DNA of 64,000 nucleotides from Sipunculus nudus (GCA_026874595.1 CM049307.1:64474870-64538869), one strand, 5' to 3'; shown: positions 21,421 to 34,060, counted from the stretch's first letter. Translations and numbers: made by a program. The notes: generated from the sequence alone by a model not told the origin.

Positions 21421-22479
21421 TGACAGAGAGTAATTCTCTTGTGACCCCACAGGCTTGCAGTAATTCAAGCAAGAAATATTTAATATAACTGAGCAAGAAC
21501 TCTATAAATTAGGTACCTTGCATCTCATTTATTTAAGCAAGTGAATCTGTAACTGTCATGCTATTTTTCCATTTATACAATTTGCCTTACTTTGTTTTAT
21601 AATATGGAAAATTTGCTGACCACTGGAACAAGTTCAGCAGCCATTGATTAACACAATTATACCCTGCAACAGGTAGTTTTTGTGCTGCATATAATTAAGC
21701 TTGGGCTATATGTTATCATAAACAAATTATGGTGTTCAAACATGTTCAATGAGTAAAAATCACAACAACATTCACAGAATCAACTCTTTCACAGAAACTA
21801 GCTAACAGGTATACATAATGTCATGAAGGTATGTACAGTATTTGAGACTGACCAGAAAACGAAGTAAACAAGTTTGAAGAAGAGTCATATTTACCAAGTC
21901 GCCAACCATACTGCACAATTGGGCTTCATATTTGCTCACAACTTGCGATGTAACACTGGTTTTCTAAATACTAGACAATTAAAAACAATGAATGGTATTT
22001 GCTTGATTCAATAAAATTAAATGCAGAAGGCTTGCTCAAACCAGCTGCGAGGCTTCAAATTTACTTGTACCATGGCCAAGTGTAATTTACTTTAATTTTA
22101 ACGTTATTTTATTAGTTAAGGGCACATAACCAATACGGATTGATAACACCAACCACCCTTCATGCATAATGTTCAACAGCACTTCTTGACCATATATACT
22201 TTAAGGTACACACACAGCTCTCCATGACATATAATAATACAGTCTTTTTTTTTATAATCAAGATTTATTTAACTGAAAAAGTACATCATCTTACAATGTT
22301 TCTTTCTGCCTTCACTAGAGAGATTCCTAGCTGCAGTCCTTGGTAAGTCTAAGACTTGATGTTGAATTTCTGCTGGATTAAACCTGACAGCAGGATGGAA
22401 ATGTTCACACTGAATACTTGTGCTAAGAGTAACCTCAAGAAGAGTATTTTACACTGATGCTTGAGGAACTGATAATGCC
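21421..22479. other. Intergenic or minus-strand 3' UTR, no gene seen on + strand
   Basis: This stretch is AT-rich with no supported coding. A TTTATT at 22264-22269 is AATAAA on the minus strand and could end the convergent minus-strand transcript whose last coding exon is at 24237-24390. Confidence 0.4.
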
Positions 22480-22487
22480 ATCAGTTT

Positions 22488-22919
22488 CAGGGTTGGGGTC
22501 AAATACAGTATGCCAAATACAAATATAAATATGATAGGTGGTCTCCTCCAAATACAAATACAGAACATCAAATGCAAATGTAAATACGTAAATGTAGGTT
22601 ATACAGAATATTTATTAATTTCCAGCACCATAAATATTCATAATGTCTACTCATGTACTACTTGTGTATATTCAGAGATCAGAGGAAGAAGTTAAACACT
22701 TGACTTTATGCTGTCTTTTGGGTTGATCAGAAGTCGGGTAGTAGTTAAATTTTTAAAATTATGGCAGATATGAATATGTAATTATACATATGTATTTGTA
22801 CAGTATTTTATCAAATTCATCAAATATTGAGATCAATTACAAATACAAATATTATCATTTTGCACAACACTTATACAAATATAAATACAAATACAATTAC
22901 GTATTTGACCCCAACCCTG
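22488..22919. mobile_element. hAT MITE 1 (432 bp) with 8-bp TSD
   Basis: The ends are perfect 19-bp inverted repeats, CAGGGTTGGGGTCAAATAC and its complement. They are flanked by a perfect 8-bp duplication ATCAGTTT (22480-22487 and 22920-22927). CAG-initiated ends with an 8-bp TSD are diagnostic of the hAT superfamily. The interior is rich in 'aaatac/tacaaa' words and encodes nothing. Confidence 0.93.
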
Positions 22920-24236
22920 ATCAGTTTCATCTTTTTTTTTCAAAATAAGCATAGCTGTGACAAGTTATTTCTTGCAACCAATTACATAAAGTTACTTTTT
23001 ATACAATATGCAAACTAATTGCAGTAATATATGGAAATATCAAATCTAATGTCTCATATTCTGGCTTTAATTAAATCACGTGTAATAATCATAATTCAGA
23101 GAAGTTAAACAGAGTCAATCAACAGAGACACGAGCTGGTAGCTGTTAAAATGATGCAAACCAGTTGAAAAGAACATTACTCTGAAACCAGAAGAATACTG
23201 CGGTGTAAATGGTCAGGAAAGAACCAGATACTTAGAGTGGCCATAGCTTTAATACATCCGACACAAATAGTATATATGTTGTTGACATTAAATTTGAAAT
23301 GCCTTAAGGTACAAATAGTCCCTTGCCATATGTTAACTAGAAAAGTGTGGCATCAGTGATGCCCAAATATCCCTTGGCAAGAACCCATTTGAAATTCACA
23401 CTACATACAGAATACAAACTTTATTTAAAAAAGAATATGCACAATTAGCTTTTAAGTTACATAGATGACCCTGTTTTTAACTAGGAGCAATGGTGTATGT
23501 TATTTTTTAACTACACAGATTTGAACAAAAGCCCAAAGGGTCGAGTCTTACACTGACTCAAATACTGTGCATGACACGAACCACATTGAAATTGAAAATA
23601 CCATTTCCAAAATTGGTAGTTGTAATGCTTGTGGTCATGAAATATGACAAACATGTTATGCTAACAGCACCTGCTGTTGCAAAGATATTTGGTACTAGAT
23701 TTACATCTGTGTGTAACACCTATCATGTCCTACAAATCTAATTTCATAGTTAACAGGAAAGCTAAAATTTAAATATTGTAACCATTTAAGGAATTAGCAG
23801 AAAATAATAGTTCACCTCACAGTAAACAAGACACCTTAGGTGGTCCTACCTGCAGACAAATTCACATAACAGTCACAGATTAAACATGTCTGCCAAGTTT
23901 AATATGGATGGTTGACTGGTTCCAGTGATATAAGGTGAAAGACTTTGCACTATATATGTCAAGATGTGAAACTTGAATATATATATATAACTTCTTCCTG
24001 TTGGCCACTGTCGGAAGGCCAGGACTACTTGTCTCAACTGTCAAACTTCAAAATAAGAATTTGTTACATTTCAAGGAAACACCTATTTACATTTCACATG
24101 CCAATGTTTAAAAAATATTACTTATTCCATGTAGTCCTTATCACAAAAACTCCCATGTATATGTGACTTTCCTTGTAACAATGCCTAATTAATGTACTTG
24201 AACAGACTACACTTTCCCTTCACTACATAATTACCT

Positions 24237-24390
24237 TTACCATCTGTGTATGTAGAAGCCCTTGTGCAGATTCTGAAGCTGAAAACCATAACCAGCAGAG
24301 TCATCATTCTCTTGTGAGTCTAATTCTGCAAGGTGTGTATATTCATCTAGTTCTAATAGCTCTGAGGAATCCTTGTATTTCATTTGCAGG
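24237..24390 (-). CDS. Probable terminal coding exon of an unidentified minus-strand gene
   Basis: Read on the minus strand, an acceptor aacattttag precedes 51 codons ending in TAA (24237-24239). It encodes acidic LQMKYKDSSELLELDEYTHL, then AELDSQENDDSAGYGFQLQN and LHKGFYIHRW. The composition is gene-like and unlike the surrounding transposon debris. I do not recognise the family and found no convincing upstream exon inside the window. The gene would converge on NF-kB, with its poly(A) signal possibly at 22264-22269. Confidence 0.45.
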
Positions 24391-25480
24391 CTAAAATGTT
24401 CTGATATACTGACTTATCTGAAGGAGAGTGGAAAACACTATTATGGATCATAGAAAGTTGTTAAAGACAGACTAAGCCACCTGCAGGTCATGAATACATG
24501 TCAGTCATTCAGATTTCCAATAGCAAGTGCTCCCACCTGGTGGTGCATTTTAAATTAAGACAAGGCCTACAGGCCTAATGCGAACTTGTGCAATGGTTTT
24601 TACACCAGGTATAATGTTTCAATGCTTGACCATTTCTTTTCAAGTACATGTGTAACATGTATAGGAACAATGCAAGTAATACATATTTTGTATTAGAACC
24701 AATTACAAAATAACACTGCTGAAATACTGGCATGGGTGCACAGAAACAAAAATATTAGTAGATGGCGCCAACAGTCTTTCATACAATGAAGCTATCCAAG
24801 ATGTATACATATGCCCTATTTCAGGCTGATATATCAACCCCCCCCCCCCCCCCCACACCCCACCCAACATCTGAGAAATAAGCAGATGTGACATACGCTG
24901 TGCAAAAATCATTGTATGTGGCACCACCAGTCTTGAATATGAAAAAGCTATCCAGTATGTTTAAATATGAGCAATTTCAGGCTTATATTTCAAATCCCTC
25001 CTGAGAAAAAAGCATGCACAATCTGATTCACTTTTAAGGTTAACTGTTTGATAGTGATTGAATCCATCCTGATGGATGAAAAATTGAGTAATATACTAAC
25101 CAGGCTGGAATTATGAATGTTATCCAACAAAATTAGGATGAAAAAAAGGCTGCTTCTCTACTGACTATGATAGGCTAGCAATGATAGGCCTCAATGAATA
25201 TTACAGGTCAGTCAGTGCACCCCTTACCACTAGACGCAAATTAACATTAAGACAATAGAATGTAGGTGAAACCAATAGTACTGTCTATACTACTGACTAA
25301 TTGTGGATTATCAGTAAACCTGTAAGGACAAATTTGTGAAACATTTGTTTGGAACATTTTGTGAGTGAATCAGGTATTGCAAAGTAAATGAGAGATTGTT
25401 AGAAGAATCAACCAAAGTATATTAACCTGGAATGAAGCCTGTAAGAGATATAGCCTTGGCTAAAGATTTAGTAGGTAATA
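24391..25480. other. Intergenic stretch with a degraded family B repeat
   Basis: No coding is supported. Positions 24733-25010 hold two decayed units of the family B type (gatggcgccaacagtctt; tgtggcaccaccagtctt; each followed by gctatccaa/gctatccag...tttcaggct), separated by a poly(C) run of about 16 bases. Confidence 0.6.
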
Positions 25481-25494
25481 ATATAAAAAGGAAT

Positions 25495-27705
25495 GTTTTA
25501 GGTTGAAAGATTTGCCATCAGAATTCTCAGTCTATCTCTATGCAGATCAAGATAAATACCAAGCAAAATATCATGTGGCAGACAGTACAATAGAGAACTG
25601 TGAATACTTTGAATACCATCGTGATGGCAAAAAAAAAAAAAAAAAAAGACTACCAGAAACACACTGGATATCAGTTTATTAAAAATACTAGAGAAACTCT
25701 CAGTGCTGGATATAACCAATGTTTTCTTGGACCAAGCTGTTAACTTGTTTAAAGAAGTTGGGGAAGTTTATAATAAGGAGGATGCAGATGAACAATTCAA
25801 AAACATTCTGGACAAATAAACAGGTGACAGGCCAGGTATAATGAAGACGTTTGACAGAGCACTGAATAGTGAGAGGGCGCAAGTGTTTGTCATTAGCAAA
25901 AATGATGCCCTACACTTCCTGCATTGCAATGAACATTTTCTTCCTGGTAGGTTCAAGTCATCAGCTGAATGTTCCAGTGTTCACTACATATGCATAACTA
26001 GTGAATATCTTTGGACTGGCGGGAGGGGGGTGGGTGAAAAAGTGGATGTCAGGCTGCCTGGGAAACTACTGTTATCTAAAGGGCATAAAGATGAAAATCA
26101 CAAGCTACAGTTAATAACAGGGTTGGGGCCAGGTACATGCAAAAGTACCTAGGTACAGGTACAGGTACTTGCAAAATGGTCAGGTACAGGTACAGGTACA
26201 GCATTATTGTAGAGTACCTAGGTACAGGTACAGGTATATTTTAAAGATATCTTAACTAATGATAATTGCAAAAATTTCTTGTAGATATACGATAATAACT
26301 TGTAAAAGAACAGCTGAATATATCATTAAAAAGTTTTAAATTATAGCTTTTTATGTTATCACGAAAAAAAAACCGAGGCAGCTGCAAATGTAAAGGATCG
26401 CCTTTAGTAAATGTGATAAGTGAATGAAGCTGATAAAGTTTACAAAGTTAGTAATACAGAAATATAAAACTTTCATTCATATACTAAAATATGATGTCAC
26501 TTTTTCAAATCAAGTTTTGAGTTTAAGAGTAATGTTTTAAAGTCAAAATCTCTTGAAGCACCACACACTCTTTAAAATAAAGAGGCTTGACAACTTGACT
26601 GAATGGGAAAATCTTATGAGTTTTTATAGATTAACTTCATGACATGAACAATAATACATACATAATTAGAAGTAACAATAAACATGTTCACTGCAGTAAG
26701 TCACACTGAGGAATCTTTTGATGCTTGAGCAGGGACTTTTTTTCTGTGAAATGGAATGTTCTGCTTTTTTTTTTGGCATATGTTGAGAGTTCAGTTACAC
26801 GATATGTACCTTCTTCACTTCTTCGTTAATCCTTCACCAATGTACTTTGTATACTAGACAACAGGTATCTACATGGGGCATGTGAGCAACACTGTCCATA
26901 TCCTTTTCTCTCTACCCTTTATATCTGATAATGCCACAATGAACTTCCTGTGTAGATGCTGGAGGTAGCCAGGCCAGCATGCTACTAGCCATAGCCCAGT
27001 CAACTTTAAAGGCTGCTTGGATAAAAGCTTAGTAATTACCCCTGCCTGGATAAGGGTGACAGCTCAGTACACTTACTTGACCCAACCTGATGTTCATTTC
27101 CAGTATCATTACCTGTAATCCTCATAACTGTGAATTGTGCACCTAGGTACAAGTACCATTACCTGGCCCCAACCCTGTTCTGTGTCCACATTACATAGGC
27201 ATGAGAGCAGCCCTGTTCCTATCTTTGTCAGTTGCCTGATACTTGTGCAGATAATGTCACAATGAACTTCCTGTTCAGAGGCTGGAGGTTGACCAGCTTG
27301 CCAGCCCCACTAGCTGCAAAGGCAGCAGGGATGAATGCTTTGTAATTACCCCTGCCTGAGATAGGTAACTGTCAAGCAATTGACCCAAGCCTGGTGTCCA
27401 TTTCCAGTATCACATTTGTACCTGTAGTACCTTATACCAGGTACAGGTACTTTAGTTCCAGGTACAGGTACAAGGTACTTCCTACTCATGAAAACCAGGT
27501 ACAGGTACAGGTACTCTGAATTGTGTACCTATGTACAGGTACAGGTACAGGTACAAGTACCTGGCCCCAACCCTGGTTAATAATAACACTGAAGGAGGAG
27601 CTGCCAAGCACAATCATTTTCATATATTTTAGACTTTTGAGCAAACTTCAAAGAGATTGGATTCTATGCAACAGAATGTGTAAGCTTATGCAACATATGA
27701 CCTGA
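25495..27705 (+). pseudogene. Decayed ORF of unknown function, split by hAT MITE 2
   Basis: An open + frame from about 25700 carries one in-frame TAA (25816-25818) and then runs as MKTFDRALNSERAQVFVISK onwards to the MITE at 26118. After the MITE it continues from 27584 to a stop at 27705 in the frame expected when one TSD copy is removed. A preceding segment (from about 25495) is readable in another frame up to a poly(A) run. Downstream pieces to about 28145 look similarly coding-like. I do not recognise the protein; a mobile-element or repeated host gene relic is likely. Confidence 0.4.
26118..27575. mobile_element. hAT MITE 2 (1458 bp) with 8-bp TSD
   Basis: Perfect 19-bp inverted ends CAGGGTTGGGGCCAGGTAC are flanked by a perfect 8-bp duplication GTTAATAA (26110-26117 and 27576-27583). 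Arrays of ggtaca/caggta hexamers lie just inside both ends. The interior has a duplication of roughly 300 bp (about 26860-27130 versus 27180-27430) and an extra internal copy of the right terminus at 27159-27177. Confidence 0.92.
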
Positions 27706-28351
27706 AAGGTGCATATATCAAAGCCATTGGCACTGTGTCATTTGTTGTAACTGGACCCTATTGGAAGCTTGTCATCAGTGAAGTTTGATACCATCAAATC
27801 TACAAATATGTCTGTTCTGTAGAATGCACTCCACCTTCAAGCATTAGGCAGATAATCCTAGAGGTTTATTTTCAGAAACTGTTGGCATGTGGACTGACTT
27901 TATGCTTGAGAGAGAAAGCTTGTATGGTTCAGTGTTGTCCTGCAGAAAAAAATTATCTGCAGTCTTGATTTTGAATGAAATATATTGTCACATATTTTGG
28001 GGATTTGTGACTGTCACAGAAAGGCAGCTTGGTGATTTTTTGGATGGAGGAACTTCCAACAACATCCAAGTTGAATGTGTGAGGGCTGCATGCCCTTGGT
28101 CAAAGCAAACTGACAAACATGATTGTATTGGCCTGTTTTGGTGATCTTGGTTACAATATTGTCAAATTAAGAAATACCACCCTTCATCAACACTCAACTA
28201 TTAATATGATGAAGAGAAACTAAACAATATCCACCTGGTTCAACAACAAAAGTAGCATGGAACAGAGTGAACTCTTTCAAGAGACAAGGTCAAATCTTTG
28301 TTGCCTACAAAGATCAAACATTTCGGTTTCCATGTCTCATTGTGAAAGGTA

Positions 28352-28666
28352 ATGAACCAAACTTACTTGGCGGTGATTGGCTTGTGGACGACAGTCAAAC
28401 CATGCTATTTCAAGCCTCATTCAGTACCTATATCTCTACTAGCTAAAGTTGAAGCTGAATTAGACAGGCTAGTTGACCAAGGTATCTTTAAGCTTGTAGC
28501 TTTCTCCAAGTGGGGAGCCCCAATCCATCCTATATTGAAGCCGAATGGTGATGTCAGGATTTGTGGTGACTACTGCCTCACTGTGAATACTGCTGCTAAA
28601 GTTGTTCAGCACCTGATCCCAAACATTGATGATTTGTATTCAAACCTGCGTCGTGGCATTTGTTTT
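28352..28666 (+). pseudogene. Ty3 element 1: reverse transcriptase, N-terminal part
   Basis: It encodes LDRLVDQGIFKLVAFSKWGA, PIHPILKPNGDVRICGDYCL and NIDDLYSNLRRG, the start of a Ty3-type RT up to just before the first catalytic Asp. Upstream (28270-28390) another frame reads like the protease end (VKGNEPNLLGGDWL). The frame ends because family A copy iii is inserted after TTTT. Confidence 0.82.
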
Positions 28667-30268
28667 CAGCTCAGCTGACTATAAGTCATCTGAGCTATAG
28701 TCTGGTCCTTTGTCCGTCGTCCTTCCATCCGTCCGGCCGTTAACAGGGCACGTTTTTAAAACCGTTGGACCTACGAATCCAAAATTCTGCATACCAATAG
28801 ATGTCCCCAAAATCTCCTACCATACCAAAAATTTGGTCATTAGGACTTCGTTCCTTCGAGATATTAAGGGAAAACCTCCGTTTTCCATAAAAAAGCCATT
28901 GTTACACTTCAAAGCTGCCTAATATCAAAACCACTGATCTGTTTTTGATCATATTTAGTATTCATATTTTTCCATACATTTTCTGTGCACATACCAAAAA
29001 TTAGGTTAGTATTGGATATTATTTTGAAGTTATGGGCCCAAATATAATGCAGTTTCTTAAAAATCAGGAAATATATTTGCTCACTTAACATGAGAATTGC
29101 TGAGGCTGGAGACTTTTTTTCAGGAATATAACTTTATTTAATCAAGATTCAATTGTTTACCCAAAATTAGATCTGAATTTTGCAAATTTTTCAAGTTATT
29201 AGCATAAATAAAAAATCAGTACCTTAAATTTTGTCCAACTTTGGCAATGGCATGTTTTTTCTCTGTAAGCACTGTTGATTTAATTTTCACAGCATATATA
29301 CAAAAGGATTTAATCTTTTAAAATCTGAAATTTCAAAGGAATTGTTTGAAAGAGTAGCTTTTATTCAAGTTTTCATACACCATGTCAAGTGTTGTTTACA
29401 TCTGGCCCACCTAGTAATACAATCTTCACTTGCATTATGTAACCCACCCCAGGCAGCTTGCCTTGGCTAAGCTTGGCCACTACTAGCAGGCTTCCCCTCT
29501 GCCCTGCACTCCCACCCCCCCCCCCCCCCCCCAGCTGGTGCATAAACTAGATGAATGTTGTAATTTTCTGTATTTTATTTTATTTTTGGCTATGCTGCAT
29601 TTTAGATTTTGTATTGTACCACCAGGGTTACAATGATTAAAGTGCACATTTAATTGTGTCCACAAAGTGATGTATTGCTATGAAAGTGTGGATGTTCATC
29701 AGAGTGCTCATTAAAGATTTTAATTTGTTTGACTTATAACTCATGGTTGAATCAGTTGTTACATGATACTGGCTAAATAATCAAAATTTATATTGCTGAT
29801 CCTTTATTTCAGTTCATAAAATTAAACATTCCCAACTCCAGTTTGCTCCTGGTATAATATATTGGGTGTTTTGATCCTTGGATTAATTTTAACACATGTA
29901 TTAGTTTCATAGTTGAGAATACTTTTCTTTTTTCCTGATACCATTTAAAAAAATAAAAATATTTAAATTTTTCCTGTTAGTGCTGTGGATTTAATTTCCA
30001 CAGCATATACACATTAGCATTTCATCTGTTAAAATCTGAAATTTGAAACTAATTGATCAAAAACTGTAGATTTTATTCAAGTTCCCAGGTAACAAGTCTT
30101 CATTGTTTACATCAGGTCAGTATAAATGCAGTGTACTGGGCAGTTACATAACACATTCAGGTCTGACCTACTGCCACTGTGAGTGTCTGGGTCAGGCTGG
30201 GTCAGGCAGTAATTACCAGAGAGACTCTCTTTCTCTCTCTCTTTCTTTCTCTCTCTCTCTTGCAGTCC

Positions 30269-30336
<68 letters not shown>

Positions 30337-31718
30337 TACCCTTATTGCCTCCCTTCCTCCCTCCATCCCATTCTGTTGACAGGTACTATAAACTAGATAC
30401 ATTAGCTATAAATGTTGATGCAATTTAGAAATGTGAATCAATTGAAATATTAACAATCACATGAATGTTATACTGTAAATTAATAGTAACATTTGTTAAC
30501 CTGGATAAAAATTATGTAATGAAAAAAAGGAATAAATGCAAATATTGTTAATTTTTTATTGGCTCAGTAGAATGGGGAAAAAAATGATTTGCTTTGTTTC
30601 TCCATCTTTCTGTCTGTTTTATATATTTAATGTTCATGAATAAACTTTTTTTTATAAGCACTGTTGAATTAAATTTCATATCCTGTATGTATATGCAAGG
30701 GTGTTGTAACTCTCACCATCCCCTTCTTCATCCCACTGAGGCTTTGCTCCTTGGCACTGTGAACAATAGTTCTATGCCTATAGCATAAAATTTAATAATT
30801 AAAGAAATAACTGCAGAGAGACAGAGGCGTTGTAACTCTGATCATAACACAACAAAACACAACACCCCCCCCCCCCCCATCAAGTCATTGCACCTGTGGA
30901 GTGGGGACGTTATGGCAACTGTATACATATCATAAAATTGATAAAAAAGGTTTAACAAATAAATTAGATCTCATCAGACAAATGTGTAAACTGTTGAACT
31001 GTCAACAGCTTATCAAAAATGTAACCAATGGAAAGGCATGGTCAGATCTCAAATATTATTTGCAACATTTTCTTCAATCATATAAACCAACCATGGCCCA
31101 AATTACCTCTTCCTCTAAAAATTTATCTACATTTCATCATATTTTTAATATTTTAACCTTCTAGGTGGTTCAGTAATGTTGACCATTTGTCCATAGGTAC
31201 CTATGTACATGCCAGAAATTATGTCAATATTGTGTAATATGTAGACATGAGGGTCATCAAAATAATGTACCTTGTCAAGAACAATCTTGTCAAGATATCA
31301 TGTCATACAGTCACAAATTCATTAATCCCCTCATCAGCATAGTTAATCATAACCTTGTATCTGTCAAATTGAAAGCTTGCAGTTTTCCATACACTATAGA
31401 TCCTTAAACAAATAGCCTTATCATCATTATACCACTGCTTAGTATACTGTCATTGCATTCATATTTGCTCAAATAAATTGTTTTTTTCGACCCCTCCCAA
31501 ATAAATAAAAATTAAACCACTATATTTTACTCCATATTAATCCATCAGTCAGATTATTTCATATATCATTTACTCACATATTACATTTTATTCCTTTATA
31601 AAAGCCCAACATGACCATGATATTCATAAGCTTTTTCTACTCAATATAGTATAACAATGGTGATACATTTATAGTCCAATCATGATCAGCTGAGCGCCGT
31701 GACCCATGGGTCCCTTGT
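28667..31718 (-). mobile_element. Helentron-like family A element (copy iii, 3052 bp) inside Ty3 element 1
   Basis: It is in reverse orientation. It starts cagctcagctgactataagt (hairpin end) and stops gatcagctgagcgccgtgac + ccatgggtcccttgt. The flanks are TTTT and TCTAAG; removing 28667-31718 restores the RT frame with no duplicated base. Inside are poly(C) runs, a (CT)n microsatellite and a direct repeat of about 145 bp (29267-29410 versus 29975-30118, trace near 30658). No gene is seen in it. Confidence 0.85.
30221..30346 (+). repeat. (CT)n microsatellite
   Basis: A long CT/CTTT run lies inside family A copy iii. Apparent ORFs in all its frames are artefacts of the repeat. Confidence 0.95.
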
Positions 31719-33800
31719 TCTAAGTTAGACCTCAGCCAGGCCTATCAACAAGTGTGCCTGGAAGATGATTCACAGAAATTAACAACAATCAGTACAACCA
31801 AAGGAGTGTTACATGTCAGCTCCCGGCATTTTCCAATGTATTGTGGAACAAATCATGCCAGGCATTCCTATGGTGGTCGTTTATCTTGATGACAACAAGC
31901 ACATGCTTACCTCATCACAACTTTACGCTGTTTACAAGAGGCTGGTCTGAAAGTGAACTGTAGCAAATGTTCATTCTTGCGTCCTGTGTGTGAAGGTCTA
32001 GGTCACCGTCTAGACAAGGATGGTATCCATCCTACCAGCAAAAGGTTGCCGCCATTCAGAATGCGCCAATACCTACCTGCATGACAGAACTGAATAGTTA
32101 CCTTGGACTGATCATCTATTTTCACAAATTTTTGGGTAACTTTAGCTCGGTACTGGCGCTGCTGTATCAGTTACTACAGAAAGATGAGCCATAGTGAATG
32201 GGTGATGATCAACAAAGCGTGTTTGACAAATAAAAGGAAATGCTACAATCCTCAAGTGTGCTAGTGCATTACAATCCAAAACATGCCGCTCATACTGAGT
32301 TATGATGATTAACCTTATGGAGCGGGGCTGTTCTATCACACCAGTTACCAAATGGTTCCTATAAGCCAATTGCATACGTGTCAAGGTCACTTGCACCTGC
32401 TGAGTAAAATTACGCTCAAATCGATCATGAAGGACTAGCAATCATTTTTCGGGTTGCACAAATTTCACAAATACCTGTATGGAAGAGATTTTACAAAACA
32501 AACCTATCACAAACTGTTTTTGGGACTTTTGAAGGAAGACCCCTTGATTCCACGGATGGCCAGCGCCCGTATGCAGCGATGGGCATTGACCTTGTCTAAT
32601 TAACAATACCACTTACGCTACAAGATGGGAGAGAGTACTGTGAATACAGATGGACTGAGTAGATTGCCTCCTGCTACACAGACTGATTTAACACTGAGGC
32701 CCTTAAATGACACTCCTGTTACTTCTCAGATTATCACTCAATGGACCAGTAAAGACCCAGTGCTTGCAAAAGTGCGTAACTTCAACTTAATAGGCTGGCA
32801 GGCCACAGATGCACCCGGATCATCCCCATATACAAATCATCGAAACGAACTGAGTGTAGACAGGGGATAATGATGTGGGGCACTCTTGTCATTGTGCCTT
32901 CACTAGGTCGAGAACGCTTGCTTGATGAATTACATGAAACCCATTCCGGGATAGTGCATATGAAAGGACTGGCTTGCAGTTACCTGTGGAGGCCGGGATG
33001 GAAACTGAAATCAAGGAAAGGGTGAAAGTGTACAATATGTCAGACACATGCCAAACAACCACCAATCGCACCCCTTCATCCCTGGGAATGGCCCAGCCAA
33101 CCCTGGTATAGTGTTCATATCAACTACGCAGAACCATTTGAAGGATGGATGATTTGGGTGATAGTGGATGCTTCCACTAAATTTATAGATGCCCATGTGG
33201 TTAATTCGTCAACTTCAGATGTAACAATCACTAAACTGCATCAGACATTTGCTAACCATGGTTTACCAAACACTATTGTGTCAGACAGGGGTACATGCTT
33301 TATTAGCAGCCAGTTTCAAGAATTTTGCAAATTGAATGGTATTAAACACATCACTTGTTCACCATAACACACAGCCAGCAACGGCAGAAAGGGCCGTACA
33401 AACTCTAAAAGGTGGACTGAAGAAAACAGTTGGTCCTTTGGAGGACTGATTGTATTGGTTCTTGTTTACCTACCGAGTAAAGCCGCAATCAACCACAGGC
33501 CAATCACCAGCTGAACTGTTGTATAAGAGAAGGCCAAGAAGATGGCTTGACCTTATCTTGCCGTCTACTCAAAATCGATCGCTGGATTAGCAAGGATGCT
33601 GGGTAAGCAAGCATAATTCATAGCAGTGGCTCGAGTCTTTCAAGCCTAGGACTCAGTGTGGGTTTTGAACTTTCAAGGTATGCCAAAATGGCTACACAGC
33701 GTCATTGAACATCATCCAGGTCCAGTGACATTCAGTGTAAAACTACAGGATGGTAGAGTTTTCTGTAGACACCAAGACCACCTTCATAAGCCTTTCCCCC
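31719..33800 (+). pseudogene. Ty3 element 1: RT catalytic part, RNase H and integrase remains
   Basis: Right after the insertion the frame reads SKLDLSQAYQQVCLEDDSQK (first catalytic Asp). VVVYLDDN follows near 31876, so the YLDD motif is intact. Frameshifted RNase H follows (about 32160-32620, FGLHKFHKYLYG-like). Then ESTVNTDGLSRLPPATQ (end of RNase H/tether), integrase with VIVDASTKFIDAHVV and IVSDRGTCFISSQF (second catalytic Asp), and a C-terminal segment FQGMPKWLHSVIEHHPGPVT. Many stops and frameshifts make it non-functional. Confidence 0.82.
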
Positions 33801-33804
33801 ACAA

Positions 33805-34048
33805 AAGTATAAACTTATTTATTTTACATGGATTGTACAAATAGTTATTTTAACTAATCGAGGCACTCTCAATGGCTCCGGTGATGGCGTTCGGTAGTCT
33901 GCAGAGGTGGAGGAAACCAGAGTACCCGGAGAAAACAACTGGCCTTGGACGGGCAACTACAACCCACTCTCATAGCCATGCCGGGGATTGAACCTGGGTC
34001 ACCAGCGGAGATAGCCAAGCTTTTTACCACTCAGCTGTCCAGGCCCCA
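33805..34048 (-). mobile_element. tRNA-derived SINE with 12-bp TSD
   Basis: On the minus strand it begins ggcctggacagctgagtggt (A-box-like), with ggttcaatcccc (B box) about 40 bases later, then an unrelated body and an A/T-rich tail. A perfect 12-bp direct repeat TTTCCCCCACAA flanks it (33793-33804 and 34049-34060). The tRNA-like head includes the usual pol III promoter spacing. It interrupts the coding tail of Ty3 element 1. Confidence 0.88.
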
Positions 34049-34060
34049 TTTCCCCCACAA

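Noticed and set aside
24837-24856. Poly(C) tracts here and near 29516, 30866, 42310 and 49085 as regulatory G-quadruplex sites
   Set aside because: Simple homopolymers inside repeats, with no context supporting a regulatory role.
30103-30402. Ser/Leu-rich and Arg/Glu-rich ORFs over the CT run
   Set aside because: They are direct translations of a (CT)n microsatellite on both strands.
33805-34048. Functional tRNA gene on the minus strand
   Set aside because: A and B boxes are present, but no cloverleaf closes and the segment has a SINE body, tail and TSD.
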